From Prasinococcaceae sp. CCMP 1430 (Eukaryota > Prasinodermophyta > Palmophyllophyceae > Prasinococcales > Prasinococcaceae), in the NCBI GenBank assembly GCA_013416795.1, contig RQSC01000029.1, positions 457,584 to 521,583 of the forward strand: a stretch of 64,000 nt of DNA, given 5' to 3'. The notes beneath the pieces were generated by a model. That model saw only the letters and a list, made by a program, of their open reading frames with translations. It had not been told where the DNA came from and made no database searches. Positions 9,785 through 20,581 of the stretch are shown piece after piece (within the stretch, counting starts at the first letter, position 1; each line of letters begins with the position of its first letter). A program made the translations under genes and the position numbers.

Positions 9785-10773
9785 GCCCTGCCACGGGGGG
9801 GAAGGAGGGGAGGGGGAGGGGGGGGAGGGTCACTCTGCTCTGCGGCGTCGGCGTCCGCCCGCGCGGCCGGCGGGGCCGGCGAGGGCGACGAGGGCGACGG
9901 GGACGCCGTCCTCGGGCAGGACGAAGGCATCGGGGGCGATGGGTCGACCCCTGTGATCGACGCGCAGGCGCAATGGCTGAGCGCCTTCTGCGGGTCGGAG
10001 GAGGAGGACTGGGTGGCCGCCATCAAGAGGGCGAGCTATGTGCCGACTGAGGCTGCGCCCGGGGTGTGGCTCGTGCCCGATTGGAGCGATGGGGCCGTGC
10101 CAGACGAGCAGCAGTCGGCCTCATTTGAGCCGCCTACGGGTGCAGTCAAGGTGGCGCTGCAGCCAGGGGTGGCGTTCGGCACTGGCGAGCACCCGACGAC
10201 GCGCCTCTGCCTCGGGGCGTTGGCGCCGGGCGGCCGCGCTGCCGTGCGACCCGGCGATGAGGTGTTGGACTATGGCGCGGGCAGCGGGGTGCTGGCGCTC
10301 TTGGCGTTGAAACTCGGCGCGGCGCGCGCGGTCGGGGTCGATAGTGACGCCTCGGCGGTGTCCTCCGCCGAGACCAACGCTGCGCTCAATGGGTATGACG
10401 AGACGAGCTTCCGCTGCTATGAGGTGGACCCGGAGGACGACGCGGCTCGGCCACTCGCGGCCGAGGTTGACGAGACCTTTGACGTGGTCGTGGCCAACAT
10501 TTTGCAGGTACGTGCGCGCATAGTCGGTGGCGGCTGGTAGGCATGCGCCCAAGTACTGACCATCGAACGCCTCCCTCGGCACAGGGACCGCTGATTGAAT
10601 TGGAACCGAGGCTGGCGCGCGCGTCGCGGCCCGGGGCGCGATTGGTGCTCAGCGGCGTGCTGGCGGGCGAGCAAGCGACGGCCGCGGTGGCAAAGTACGG
10701 TGAGCATTTCGAGGACTTGCGCGTCGCAGAGGAAGATGGATGGGCGTGCGTGACCGGTGTGCGAAAGCGATAG
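9785..10773 (+). CDS. Ribosomal protein L11 methyltransferase-like protein (PrmA family), start unresolved
   Basis: This is a SAM-dependent methyltransferase. PrmA methylates ribosomal protein L11, and eukaryotic copies usually act in plastids or mitochondria. Exon 1 runs to 10507 and carries VALQPGVAFGTGEHPTTRLC, the SAM-binding DYGAGSGVLALLALKLGA, GVDSDASAVSSAETN and DVVVANILQ. A GT-AG intron covers 10508-10584. Exon 2 (10585-10773) continues GPLIELEPRLA...GARLVLSGVLAGE and ends at a stop, matching the family order across the splice. The frame is open back to 9785, after an in-frame TGA, but has no ATG. A first exon further upstream or loss of the 5' end at the mitochondrial junction is possible. 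The early part is Gly/Asp-rich and may be the end of a targeting peptide. Confidence 0.85.
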
Positions 10774-10842
10774 CAGAGTGCCCAGCGTCCCAGCGAATCG
10801 TTATATTCAACCTGCATGCGCCGCGCAATTGCCCCGTGCCTC

Positions 10843-13800
10843 TCACGCGCCTACTCGGGCCTTCTCGCGCATCGCATCCTCGGCCTCGGCGACCTTCGTC
10901 GCCAGCTCGTCCAGGCGCGCGTAGCGCTCGGTGCCGCCGAAGGCTTCCTTGCCCTGTTTGACTACGCCGCGCAGCTGCATGCGCACCGAGGCGAGGTCCT
11001 TCGCAGCCTGGGCGCAGCTGTAGCCGATTGCGGCAGCGCCCTCCTCGGCCGGCGGTGGCTCTGGCGTCGCCTCCTGCGCGGCGTTGAGGCGGATGACGGC
11101 GAGGTCGCAGCACGCGGCCGCGAGCTGCTCGAACGCATTGCCATCGGAGCGCCACTTCGTGCCGGCCTGCAGCGCCCGCAAGCGGCGCATGGTGAATTCG
11201 GTAGCGCCCGCGTGGTCGCCGCCGGTGAGGCGCAGGCGCGCCTGCAGCGACCACACCGCGCCCATCAGCCCCGTCGACGAGGCGCTCTCGTCCGCGTCGC
11301 CGCGGCGCGCGAGCGGCGTGCCATCCGCCTTGTACATTTCGCGCCCGTCGGGCGACGCCTTGGAGGCGTCCGCGAGTGCCGCCTGAACATCAGCCACCAG
11401 CCGCCCCATCTCGCGCTCCGTGTACGTCGGCAGAGGCTCCTTGGCAAAGGCAGCCTCCGCCGCCATGCCGACGATGTCCTCGCCTCCGTAAGCCGAGTCG
11501 TCGGCGTCGACGTCGGCCTCTTCCTCCCCGGCTGCGTTGAGGCCGATGTCGTCGAGCGACGCCATCAGGGCTTCCTCAGCAGCGCCCTCGCGCGCCTCGC
11601 GCCTGGCCGCCTCGCGCGCGGCGCGCGCCGCCGCCTCTGGACCGCCGGTGACGGCCTCGGGGTCGCGCACCACGCGCTCCACCTCGGCCACGCATGCTGC
11701 CAGTGCGCGAATGTTGACACGCGCTCCCTTTGTAAGCTCCATCAGCCGACGAGCGGCGTTTGCTGCTTGTCTGAAGCGCCGCACTTCGGTGGCCACCGTC
11801 GCCAGGTTGTCCCACGCGTGCCAACTGTGCTCGCGCACGCGTACGCACTCGGACAGCGCGACGTGCGCCGCGCGCGTGCGCTTGGCCTTCATGTGCAGTG
11901 CCGCTAGATTGTTCCACGCCTCACCCGCGCGCATCTCGAGTTGCACCGTGCGCGAGAAGGCGCGCGCGGCCTCCTCGTCGCGCTCAAGCTTGAGCGCCGC
12001 ATAGCCGAGAGCAAACCAGCCGTTGGTGTAGAGCGTGCTCGCACGCTGCGCGTCACGCCAGTGCGCAAGGGCCGCCTCGTGGTCCTCGCGAGCGGCCGCC
12101 CGCCTGGCAAGCGCACGCTTTGCACCGGCGAACTTGCCGCCTGACACCTCCCACGAGTGCTCCATGAGCGCCTCATTGCCTTCGAGCTCACCGAGAACCA
12201 GCCAGGCGCGCGCATCGCCCTCGTCCACCGCCAGCCGCTTGCGTACCGCGGCAACCGCCGCCGGGACCTTGTCCAGCGCCTTGTAACACGCCGCCAGCGA
12301 TTCCCACACCTCGAGAGCCTCCAGCAGCGGCAGCGCCGAGCCTACCATTCCATTGGCCACCAGCTGCTCGGCGAGTTCTTTGCGCACCCCGCCAGCGAGC
12401 GGCATAGGCGTTGCGAAGACGCCGAGCGTACGGGACGCACTCAGCGATGCAAACCTGTCCGCCTCCGTCGCGGCCGAGGCGGCGCGCAGCGCTGCGGCTG
12501 CAGCAGGCGCCTCGCCGATGGCGAGACGCTGCGAGCGCACCAGGGCGGTGATGCGCGCAAGTGCACGCGAGCGCGTGCGCGTACGCGTGCGCTCGTGGCG
12601 CGCCTGTTCCAGAGCCGCAGCAAGCGCCACCGCGAACGGCGCAGCGGGCTGCGCGGCGACACAGTCGACGTATGGCGCGGCCTCCCATGGCGAAAGCTCA
12701 TCCTCCGTTCGGCACTTGCGCAAGACGTGCGCCTGTGCCATAACGAGGCACAGTTCCACGCTTGACATCGCGGGCGGGGCAGCCTGCACCATGTGCGAAG
12801 CCGAGTAGAACGTGCGCGTGGTGTAAGGCAGTGCATTTGGCCCGTGTGGCAGCGCCAACAACCGTCAGCATCGACGCGCGCGCAGCATGCTCTCTTTCTC
12901 TTTCTCTTCGGCGCGTGTGCGCGAGTGGGGGAATCAGACAGCTGCGCACTCTCATCGCGAGAGAGGATCGACGCAGGTGGCTCGATTTGACACGCGGGCC
13001 ACCCGCGAAGCGCTCGATTGTGTGCGGGGCTTAATCCGCTTGCGCAATGTGTCATCATATCCCCTCCACAGCCAGCGCCGGCGCGCGCGGGCTGGCGCGC
13101 GCACCTCTGTCTGCCCCTCGACCTCCACGAGTCTGGGCCTCTCGAGAATGTCACAATTCGCCGCATCGTCTATGACCCCCTGCTCCTCCGCACGCTCGAC
13201 CTCGCCGCGAGCCGCGGCGGCCGCCTCGCCGAGCGCCGCGTCGGCACCAGGCGCGCCGGCCTCGCCCGCCATAGCCGCGCGTTCGGCCGCCTCGGCAGCA
13301 GCCGCTGCCTCGTCCTCGGCTGCGCGCGCACCCACGCGCGCTACACGCGCGACAAGCTGCGCCTTTGGGTCCTGCTGGTGCCGCGTGCGGTAGCCCATCG
13401 CGCCGACAACGCCGACGCGCACGCCTAGCAACTGCTCCGCAGCTTCGAGCTTGCGTGCGGCTGCCGCCGGCCGCGAGTAGTACGCGTCCGCCAGCGCGTC
13501 CTCCAGCTCGATCGCCGCTCGCGCGGCGCGAGGCAACCAGATCTGGCCATCGCCCTCGCCGGCGCCCTGGTCGCCGCCTCCGAGCAGAGCGCGCGCGGCG
13601 CCGAAGCGCGCGCGGCACTCGTCGCGCAGCTCGCGTGCGGCGCCCGTGAGTGCGCGCTGGTGCATGAGCAGCGCACGCGCGAGCCACCAATGGGCGGTGT
13701 CGAGTCGGTCCTGCCGAAGGCACGCGTCGTTGCTGGTGCCCTCTGCAGCTGCGCTGTCCCCGGCCCCATCCTCGGGCTTTGGCGCGGGGAGCGGCCCAGC

Positions 13801-14307
13801 GGCCACGCGCAGCAGCGCCTCGGCCAGAAGCAGATACTGCGCCGCACCGCACGCGAACGCCGGCTGCTCACCGCCGCGGGCCATCGCCCGCTGCGCCGCG
13901 CGGCACCATGGGCCGCGCTCTCGCGCGCTCGCGCGCGCGCCCACCGCTGAGCTCCCATCCTCGCCTTCGCCCTCGTCGCTATCGCTCATTCCCATGTCTC
14001 CCATGCCGTCATCGAGCGCGTCGAGTGCATCCAAAACGCCACCCGCCTCATCCGCCTCGTCCGCGGCGGCGCCAGCGCCGGCAGTGGCGCCACCCTCGGC
14101 CGCGACCGCGGTCGTAGCTGCCCCGCTGAAGACCGCCTCGACAATGTTGTCCTCCAACGGCGGCTCGGGCCCGCAGACGTTGCACTGTGCGAAGACCATG
14201 AGCGCGGCCACGCCGGCGACGAGGGCATCGGCGCGCTGTGCTGCGGTGCGCGGCGCCGCGCTGCGCGCAGGGGCGCGCCCAGCAGCGGGCCGACGCCGCC
14301 CCACCAT
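10843..14307 (-). CDS. TTC27: Tetratricopeptide repeat protein 27 (TTC27/Emw1-like)
   Basis: This is a large TPR protein conserved across eukaryotes and linked to ribosome biogenesis and cell integrity. Exon 1 is 13105-14307 (ATG at 14307) and exon 2 is 10843-12783; the intron at 12784-13104 is phase 0 and gives 1047 aa. The N-terminal half has ALMVFAQCNVCGPEPP and the conserved CDILERPRL block. The second half has ELCLVMAQAHVLRKC and a run of TPR units from about residue 560, including NGWFALGYAALKLERDEEA, AWNNLAALHMKAKRT and SWHAWDNLATVATEVRRF. It is longer than human TTC27 (about 840 aa) because of acidic and Ala-rich inserts near residues 70-120 and 340-380. The exon 2 acceptor was chosen because the frame upstream of it does not resemble the family. 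Confidence 0.88.
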
Positions 14308-14659
14308 ACCATTTCATTGCCGAAAACCCGCGCATTCCACGGAAGTGATGCGAATTCGGGAGGACGGACCGACGCCTCGCGGTGCTTTCGAGCGACCCAC
14401 GGCATCGAATTTCATCGCCGAAGGGTCGTCGCGAACGGGGGCCGCGGGCGAGCGGCGCCGGGCGACGCCCGGGCGAGGCGCGCACACGCACACCGGGGGT
14501 GAGGGGTGAGGGGAGAGAAAGCAGGACGGGGCGTCCTCACTTCGCTCCTCGCGCCCTCCCCCTTCTCCCCCGCCTCCCTCCTCTACCCCGACCAACCTTC
14601 CTGACTGGTGCCGGTAGCGCACACGCACAAAGAGCGTGCTGGCGGGGGCGGCGGGGGGG
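14308..14659. promoter_or_regulatory. Divergent promoter region, TTC27 / SH3BP5-domain gene
   Basis: The spacer is about 350 bp between two head-to-head ATGs. No TATA box or strong motif is obvious. A pyrimidine-rich stretch at 14550-14590 may mark a transcription start. Confidence 0.4.
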
Positions 14660-17200
14660 ATGGCGATGGCGCCGCCGACGCCTGCGGTGCCACAGTCAAC
14701 CGTAGATAGGGCGGCCCGGCGCGCGGCGGAGGCTTTCGGCCTCGCCGGCGACGCCGGCGGGGGGCTGGTGGGTGCGCACACATGCAAGCTGCGCTCCGTT
14801 GATGACGCGGCGGCGGCGGTGGCAGCTGCGGCGGACGGCAGAGGCGCGCTCGCGAAGCAATCAATCTCCGGGGGACTGCTGAGCGCGGGCAAGCTGTATG
14901 TGTTCGCGGGGGGGCACCTCTGCTACAAGGGAGGGCTCGGAAGTTCCACGCGCACAGTGATCGCTGTCGCCGACCTGGAGGACGTGCTTCTGGACGACGA
15001 GTGCAACGACATGATGCTCGTCGCCGCGGGCGTGTGCTACGCGCTGCACTTCTCGCCGCCGGGTGGTAGGGCGCGCCGCGACTCCGCGCGCCGCAGCGTC
15101 ATGGCAGTGTGGAGCGCGCAACTGGCGAGCGTGAGGAGCAGGAGGCAGAGCGACGCGGACCCAGAGGCCGCCGCGACTGCCGTCAGAAACGTGGCTGCCG
15201 AGCTCACTGAGGTCGCCAGCGCGCTCAGCGACGACAGCAGGGGTAACAGAGGGGCCGCGCAGCAGCCCAGCCCCGCTGAGGCCTGCGGCGGCACTGACGG
15301 TGGCGGCAGCGGAAGCAACGGCGTGAGCGAGACAGCCGCGAGGGGCGGCCATGTTGGCGACTCCCCAAACACCCCGCGCCGAGCCAACGGCGCGGGCGGC
15401 ACAGCCAGGGAGAGTGGGCACGTGGGTGACCTCCCGAACAGCCCGCGCACCTCTCGCACGCCTGAGGCGGGGGGCACACCGCGCAAGGAGTTCCACCACG
15501 CCCGCGTGCCCTCGAATCTCAGCGCACTGACGCTGGAGTCGATGGATGACTTCCGCATGAGCGTCTCGTCGATGCCATTGGATCGCAAGAGCACCTGCGG
15601 GTCTGATGCCGGAGATGCTACGGGCGCAGGCGGTGGCGAGGACGCGACTAGGGAGGGCGAGGGTGCTGTCGCCAACGGCGAGGAACGAACGGGGCGGGGA
15701 GGGGAGGAGCGCGAGCTCCCGGTGCAGCGATCCGAAGAGGCTGAGCAGCCAAGCCTGTACGCCCAGAACGACGACATTGACGCGAGCGACGAGGAGGTGG
15801 ATCCGCGCGTCGGCGAGGCGCTTGAAGCGCTTAATGAGGCCACCGACGAGGTGAATCGGCTCGAGAATGATCTGAGCGGCGCGCGTCGCTCGTACGCGCG
15901 CGTCAAGCGCGCGGGCGCCTCGCGCGTCAACGACCTGGTCTCCAAGCTCGAGCCCCATATCCGAGCGGCGGCACCATACTACAACGCGCTTGAGCTGGTG
16001 CGTGAGCGGCGAGAGCGAGCTGCGAAGGCCGCCACACGGTTCACCGATGCCCTTGCTGCACATGAGGAGGCTCGTGCCGAGCTGCACAAGGTCGAGAGCG
16101 CGCTCGAATCGGGCGCGGCGTTCGACCCGTACATGCAAGACCGAATGGGCCGCTGCGGCGAGGCTGTCACACGTTCTGCAGCTGCTCGCGAAGTCGCGGA
16201 CGTCGACCACGTGCGCGCCGCGGACGAATGCGAGGCCGCGCTCGCGCAATTGGACGCCTTCTCGAGACGTGTCAAAAAGCATGCGCTGCTCGCGAAGCCC
16301 TACTTCGATGCCCGCGCTGCCGTCGAGGTCGAGTGCGCCAATGGGCTCAAGCATTGCGAAGGTCTCGCCGAGCAGGTTGAAGCAGCGAAGGCGCGCGTGG
16401 GCGACGCGCTGCAGATGCTCGACACCATCAGCCGGGATGTGCATGCAAAGCGCAGCGGAGAGATCTTGGAGGTGCCAGGCGGCGCACAGAACGGCGACGG
16501 CGATGGCAGCTCCAACGGCAAGGACGTGATGTGTGAGGCCGAGGCAGCGCTGGAGCGTTACAAGATCCTCACGCTGCCGGTGATTGAGAGGCGCAAGAGT
16601 ATCATTGCCGCAGCTAAAGAGGCGGTTGCGCTCGTGGCAGCAGCAGATGCAGAGGACGACGCCGACCTGCCCCCAATCGTGAGCATCGAGCAAATGCTTG
16701 GAAAGAAGCTGAGCTTGGTCGTCGAGGAAACAGGCGACTTGGAAACGCCTGACACGCCCGCTAGCGCTGGTAGCGACCACATTGGGGCCGAGCGGACGCT
16801 GGCCACCGAGGATGGCGCGGGTGTGCCCTCGAAGACGAGCGAGGACCAAATAGCATCGAGTGCAGACATGGCAGCCGAGGCAGACGAGGATGAAGCGGAT
16901 GAAGGCGATTTACCGGAGCAAACGACGGGAGCAGACGCCAGCTCGGGGGTGTTGACGGAAAGAGAAGCCGCCGATACCGATGACGTCTCCAAGATTGACT
17001 TCGCGGAGCCGGCGACCTCGCCGGTGAGCGAAGAGCACGATGCTGCTGAGACTTGCGAAGGCACCGATACGGGGGGCGCGATGGAGCCCGTGGCCAACAG
17101 TACCAACGACAGCGCAGATGCCACAGAGGCGATGGAGGAGACCGAGGACACGGCAGAGACTGCTGCCAACGCTGTTGAAGGGACCCCGCAAGCGCCCTGA
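14660..17200 (+). CDS. GRAM-like plus SH3BP5-domain protein
   Basis: This is an 846-aa single-exon protein. ATG at 14660 is the first in frame; the GTG at 14636 is less likely. Residues about 75-140 (KLYVFAGGHLCYKGGLGSS, then TVIAVADLEDV) resemble a GRAM/PH-like lipid-binding fold. A Ser/Gly-rich linker follows. Residues about 380-620 form a long coiled coil matching SH3-domain-binding protein 5: VDPRVGEALEALNEATDEVN, RLENDLSGAR, HIRAAAPYYNALELVRE and ARAELHKVE. Animal SH3BP5/REI-1 proteins are Rab11 guanine-nucleotide exchange factors, so a role in recycling-endosome or Golgi traffic is a reasonable inference. The acidic C-terminus (about 690-846) is disordered. The GRAM-SH3BP5 pairing is not one I know from animals. 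Confidence 0.8.
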   Translation: MAMAPPTPAVPQSTVDRAARRAAEAFGLAGDAGGGLVGAHTCKLRSVDDAAAAVAAAADGRGALAKQSISGGLLSAGKLYVFAGGHLCYKGGLGSSTRTVIAVADLEDVLLDDECNDMMLVAAGVCYALHFSPPGGRARRDSARRSVMAVWSAQLASVRSRRQSDADPEAAATAVRNVAAELTEVASALSDDSRGNRGAAQQPSPAEACGGTDGGGSGSNGVSETAARGGHVGDSPNTPRRANGAGGTARESGHVGDLPNSPRTSRTPEAGGTPRKEFHHARVPSNLSALTLESMDDFRMSVSSMPLDRKSTCGSDAGDATGAGGGEDATREGEGAVANGEERTGRGGEERELPVQRSEEAEQPSLYAQNDDIDASDEEVDPRVGEALEALNEATDEVNRLENDLSGARRSYARVKRAGASRVNDLVSKLEPHIRAAAPYYNALELVRERRERAAKAATRFTDALAAHEEARAELHKVESALESGAAFDPYMQDRMGRCGEAVTRSAAAREVADVDHVRAADECEAALAQLDAFSRRVKKHALLAKPYFDARAAVEVECANGLKHCEGLAEQVEAAKARVGDALQMLDTISRDVHAKRSGEILEVPGGAQNGDGDGSSNGKDVMCEAEAALERYKILTLPVIERRKSIIAAAKEAVALVAAADAEDDADLPPIVSIEQMLGKKLSLVVEETGDLETPDTPASAGSDHIGAERTLATEDGAGVPSKTSEDQIASSADMAAEADEDEADEGDLPEQTTGADASSGVLTEREAADTDDVSKIDFAEPATSPVSEEHDAAETCEGTDTGGAMEPVANSTNDSADATEAMEETEDTAETAANAVEGTPQAP

Positions 17201-17447
17201 GCAAGCTTCAGCTCCGGTGGGGAATGAATTGAGCCGGGGCAGCACGGGCACCGCCGCGTGCCTACTGCTGTGCGGGGTGGACGCGAGGCGGGCACGGCAT
17301 CTGGCGAAGGCGTGGATTGCAGCGAGTGGTGAGGGGGATAATAGATAATAGTCGGCGCGCGCCCCACCACCCGAGCATGCACTTGCCCTGCGCTGGGGCC
17401 GCTCGCAGCGCTCTTGAGACCAGTGTGCACAGAACCTCATTAATAGC

Positions 17448-18783
17448 CTACAGTTCGTACGCGTCGGATTTCACCGCCAGCCGCTGCATGGCGAGCTCCG
17501 CCTTGACGCGCCGAGCGGTGTCGGTGGCGACGCCGACCAAAATGAGCACGGACGTACCCGCGAATCCGCGGAAGGCGGTGAGATTGGTCGCCTGCTCCAC
17601 TGCCGAGGGCGCCACGGCGAGCGCACCGAGGAAGATGCTCCCCAGCACCGACAGGTTGCCGAGCATATCCGAGAGGTAGTTGGCAGTCTGCTTGCCCGGG
17701 CGCACTCCTGCGATGGACGCGCCACCGCGCTTGAGCTGCTCGGACACGTCCTTGGGGTCGAGCTGCAGGAAAGTGTAGAAGTAGTTGAAGAAGACGATGA
17801 GGCCCACGTTGATAGGCACGTAATACGCGCCGCCTGGAAAGAGGCTCTGACCGAGCGCGGCGAGCGCCTCCGAGCCCGTAAAGCGTGCGAGCGTCGAGGG
17901 CAGCGCGAGCACGCTCGAGCTGAAGATGACGGGCATCACGCCAGTGGAGTTCACCTTGAAGGGGAGGTAAGAGGATGAGTCGAGCCCGCGCGCGCGCGCC
18001 TTGTAGCGCGAGGCGTAATTAATTGGGATCTTGCGCTCGGCCTCCTGCACGTAGATGATGCCGACCGTGGAGGCCAAGAACGCAGCGAAGAACAGCGAAA
18101 GCGCCTCAGGGGTCACGCCCTCGCCCCCCGACGCAATGGTCGCCCCGATGGACGCGGGCAGCGAGCTCAGGATGTTGGTAAAGATGAGCAGCGACGTGCC
18201 GTTGCCCAGCTTCAGCTCGGAGATCTTCTCGCCGATGTACATGAGCACCATCGCGCCCGCTACCAACGTGAGGCTCGAGCCCGCGAGGTACGTGAGGTCG
18301 AAGTCGTACACGAATGGCCGCACATACAGCACCTGCCCCACCGCCTGCACGCTGGCGAACGCCAGCGCGCCGTAGCGCATGTACTGATTGAATTGGCGGC
18401 GGCCGGCCTCGCCCTCCTCGCGCTGCAGCTTCTTGAGCTCCGGGGAGAAGGAGGCGAGCAGCTGAAAGACAATTGAGCTGTTGATGTACGGGATGATGCC
18501 GAGCGAGAACACGCCGAGCTTAGAGATGCCGCCGCCCGCCAAGTTGTCCACGTACGCCAGCAGGCCGTTGTTGCCGATGGCCGCCTCGAACGCCGCGCGG
18601 TCGACGCCTGGCAGCGGGATGTACACACCCACGCGCGAAACGACGAGAAGGCCGAGCAGCGCGGCGAGCTTGCCCGGAAGATCCCCCTGCAGGAAGAGCT
18701 CCAGCTGCGACGCCTCGGGCGGCGGAGCGCCGCCGCCGCGCCCCGACTGGGCTGCCAGCGGCGTGCCGCGCGCAGTGCGTGCC
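17448..18783 (-). CDS. Plastid preprotein translocase subunit SecY (N-terminus lost in a gap)
   Basis: This is the nuclear copy of the thylakoid SecY channel (SCY1-like), which inserts or exports proteins from the stroma. About 440 residues are readable, with ten hydrophobic segments. Landmarks are LGLLVVSRVGVYIPLPGVDR, GIIPYINSSIVFQLL, LKKLQREEGEAGRRQFNQYM, QEAERKIPINYASRY, LPFKVNSTGVMPVIF and RPGKQTANYLSDML. The last is strongly shared with cyanobacterial and plastid SecY. The frame enters a 144-N gap at 18784-18927. Beyond it the same strand is Arg/Ala-rich and could encode the transit peptide, but no start can be fixed. The 3' end is convergent with the SH3BP5-domain gene. Confidence 0.92.
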
Positions 18784-18927
18784 NNNNNNNNNNNNNNNNN
18801 NNNNNNNNNNNNNNNNNNNNNNNNNNNNNNNNNNNNNNNNNNNNNNNNNNNNNNNNNNNNNNNNNNNNNNNNNNNNNNNNNNNNNNNNNNNNNNNNNNNN
18901 NNNNNNNNNNNNNNNNNNNNNNNNNNN
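18784..18927. other. Assembly gap (144 N)
   Basis: Unknown bases within the presumed transit-peptide or first-exon region of SecY. The flanks are over 80 percent G+C, the likely reason for the gap. Confidence 0.95.
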
Positions 18928-18977
18928 CGCGGATGGGCGCGCGCCGCGCCCGCGCGCGGCCGCCGCGCGCGCGCCCG

Positions 18978-18985
18978 AAACCCTA
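18978..18985 (+). promoter_or_regulatory. Telo-box-like motif upstream of LPA3
   Basis: An exact AAACCCTA, with a second CCCTACC ten bases on, lies between SecY and LPA3. In land plants telo-boxes sit in promoters of translation and plastid genes. A function here is inference. Confidence 0.35.
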
Positions 18986-19168
18986 CCGGATCCCTACCGA
19001 ATCGCGATCGCGATGGCAATCGGCCGGCCGGCCGGTGCTCTCGCACCCATCCATCGCATGCCGTCGACGTGAAAGAAGGGAGCGGTCCTCCCACCCACCC
19101 GACCGACCGAGCCCTGCCGGACACTCCACCCTGCCGGCACCCCGACTGACTGACGGTCGGTCGGAAGT

Positions 19169-20512
19169 TTGCTCCGCCCACCGCTTCAGTCAGTACGACC
19201 GATTGCGGCACGCCAATTGGATGAGGGCGCGGCTGCGCATGGATGCTTCGAGAGTGGATCGAGGGCCGCATGCGACCGATGGCTGCGGCTGCGTGCGCGT
19301 GCCGCTGCCGCTGCGCTGCTGCGAGCGGGCGCTGTGGCGCGCACAGGCGGCGGCGGCGGCGGCGGGAGGAGGTGGGCGCGCGCCGCGCGGCCGCGGCGCG
19401 CTACGCTGGCGACGCGCGCCGCCGGAGAGGGAAAGGCGGTGACGACCGCGGCGGCGGACGGCGACGAGGCTGGGGGCGAGGCCGTGGACGAGGGCAAGGC
19501 CGACGGTGGCCGCACGTGGGACGTCAACGAGGGCCCCGCACTGTACGCACCTGCCACATTCGAGGAGCTCATGGACGACGTGTGCGGTGCCGTGGATCGC
19601 TGCGTTGCCGCGGGCGAGAAGCGCATCGAGGTCGACTTCCCGCCGCTGCCATCCTCCATCAACTCGTACGCGGGTGCGAGCGACGACTTCATTGACGCCA
19701 ACTTTCAGCTTGCGCTGCAGCTCGCGCGCAACCTGGTCGCCTCGGGCCGCCGCCCGCGCATTGTTGTGCCCGACAAGATCGAGCTCGCACGCGTGCTCCA
19801 GCGTTACGAGAAGAGCCTGGAGCTGTCCGAGGGCGTGAGCGTGGGTAGCCTGGAGGAAGGGTCCGACGCGCGCGGCATTACCAACCTGTCGCCCGTGCAA
19901 ATTGCACGGCGCGCGGCCGACGCCTGGCGCAACGTCGAGGTCGCGCTGCAGGACCTTCCCTCGAACGCCGAGCTCGTCGCGCAGGCGCGCGCCGCCGACG
20001 TGCACCTGGTGCTCAACATCTCCACGGTGGACCTACCGGCTGTGCGCACGTATACGGAGACCTTCGAGCCGCAGAGTGAGAACTGCGCCACCGTACTGTT
20101 CAACACTGAGCTCGAGACGCTGCGCGGAGACCTGGGGCAGGTCACCTTCCCGCCCAAGGCCATGCACTACGAATTCCTGAGCACTTTCCTCCCCGCGTAC
20201 TTCCTGCGCCGCCGCGACTACTCCAAGACGGTGAGCGTGCAGCCCTTCATCATCAACTACTCGGGAGCGCTGCTGCGTATCTATCCTGCGCCGTGGCAGT
20301 GCATGCTGCAGCAGGACGACAAGTCGTACGCGTGCGTCGCCGAGGCGGAGGACCGCTACACTCTGCAGCAGTTCAAGGAGGAGCTGCTCATCGCGCTCGG
20401 GCTCGACGAGGAGGAGGGCTCCTTCCTGGAGGTCGCTCGCCGCGGCTTCTTCAAGGGCACGTGGTGGGAGGTCGACACCGAGGAGGAGGTGTCCTCCAAG
20501 TGGCGCCGGTAG
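19169..20512 (+). CDS. LPA3-like DUF1995 protein, photosystem II accumulation factor
   Basis: Arabidopsis LPA3 helps insert CP43 during photosystem II assembly in the chloroplast. The domain starts near 19540 with LYAPATFEELMDDVCGAVDR. It continues with VDFPPLPSSINSYAGASDDF, DANFQLALQLARNL, ATVLFNTELETLRGDLGQV, FPPKAMHYEFLSTFLPAYFL, RDYSKTVSVQPFIINYSGAL and KGTWWEVDTEEE. The last 300 residues are collinear with plant LPA3 and uninterrupted. Upstream the frame is Ala/Gly/Arg-rich, as expected of a transit peptide, but has no in-frame ATG before the domain. ATGs at 19221 and 19239 are in one other frame and those at 19243, 19270 and 19279 in the third, so a small intron or a base error is likely. 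The start given is only the open limit. A 51-base C-run begins 18 bp after the stop. Confidence 0.9.
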   Translation: MLRPPLQSVRPIAARQLDEGAAAHGCFESGSRAACDRWLRLRARAAAAALLRAGAVARTGGGGGGGRRWARAARPRRATLATRAAGEGKAVTTAAADGDEAGGEAVDEGKADGGRTWDVNEGPALYAPATFEELMDDVCGAVDRCVAAGEKRIEVDFPPLPSSINSYAGASDDFIDANFQLALQLARNLVASGRRPRIVVPDKIELARVLQRYEKSLELSEGVSVGSLEEGSDARGITNLSPVQIARRAADAWRNVEVALQDLPSNAELVAQARAADVHLVLNISTVDLPAVRTYTETFEPQSENCATVLFNTELETLRGDLGQVTFPPKAMHYEFLSTFLPAYFLRRRDYSKTVSVQPFIINYSGALLRIYPAPWQCMLQQDDKSYACVAEAEDRYTLQQFKEELLIALGLDEEEGSFLEVARRGFFKGTWWEVDTEEEVSSKWRR

Positions 20513-20530
20513 GGAGGATGCCCGCGTGCG

Positions 20531-20581
<51 letters not shown>
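20531..20581 (+). repeat. Poly-C tract of 51 bases
   Basis: An uninterrupted run of C lies just downstream of the LPA3 stop codon. Such a run can form i-motif/G-quadruplex structures, and its true length is hard to sequence. Confidence 0.9.

Noticed and set aside
14861-16849. 662-codon minus-strand frame opposite the SH3BP5-domain gene
   Set aside because: It is the antisense shadow of a well-supported gene in GC-rich DNA; its translation shows no family and a biased Arg/Leu/Ala/Val content.
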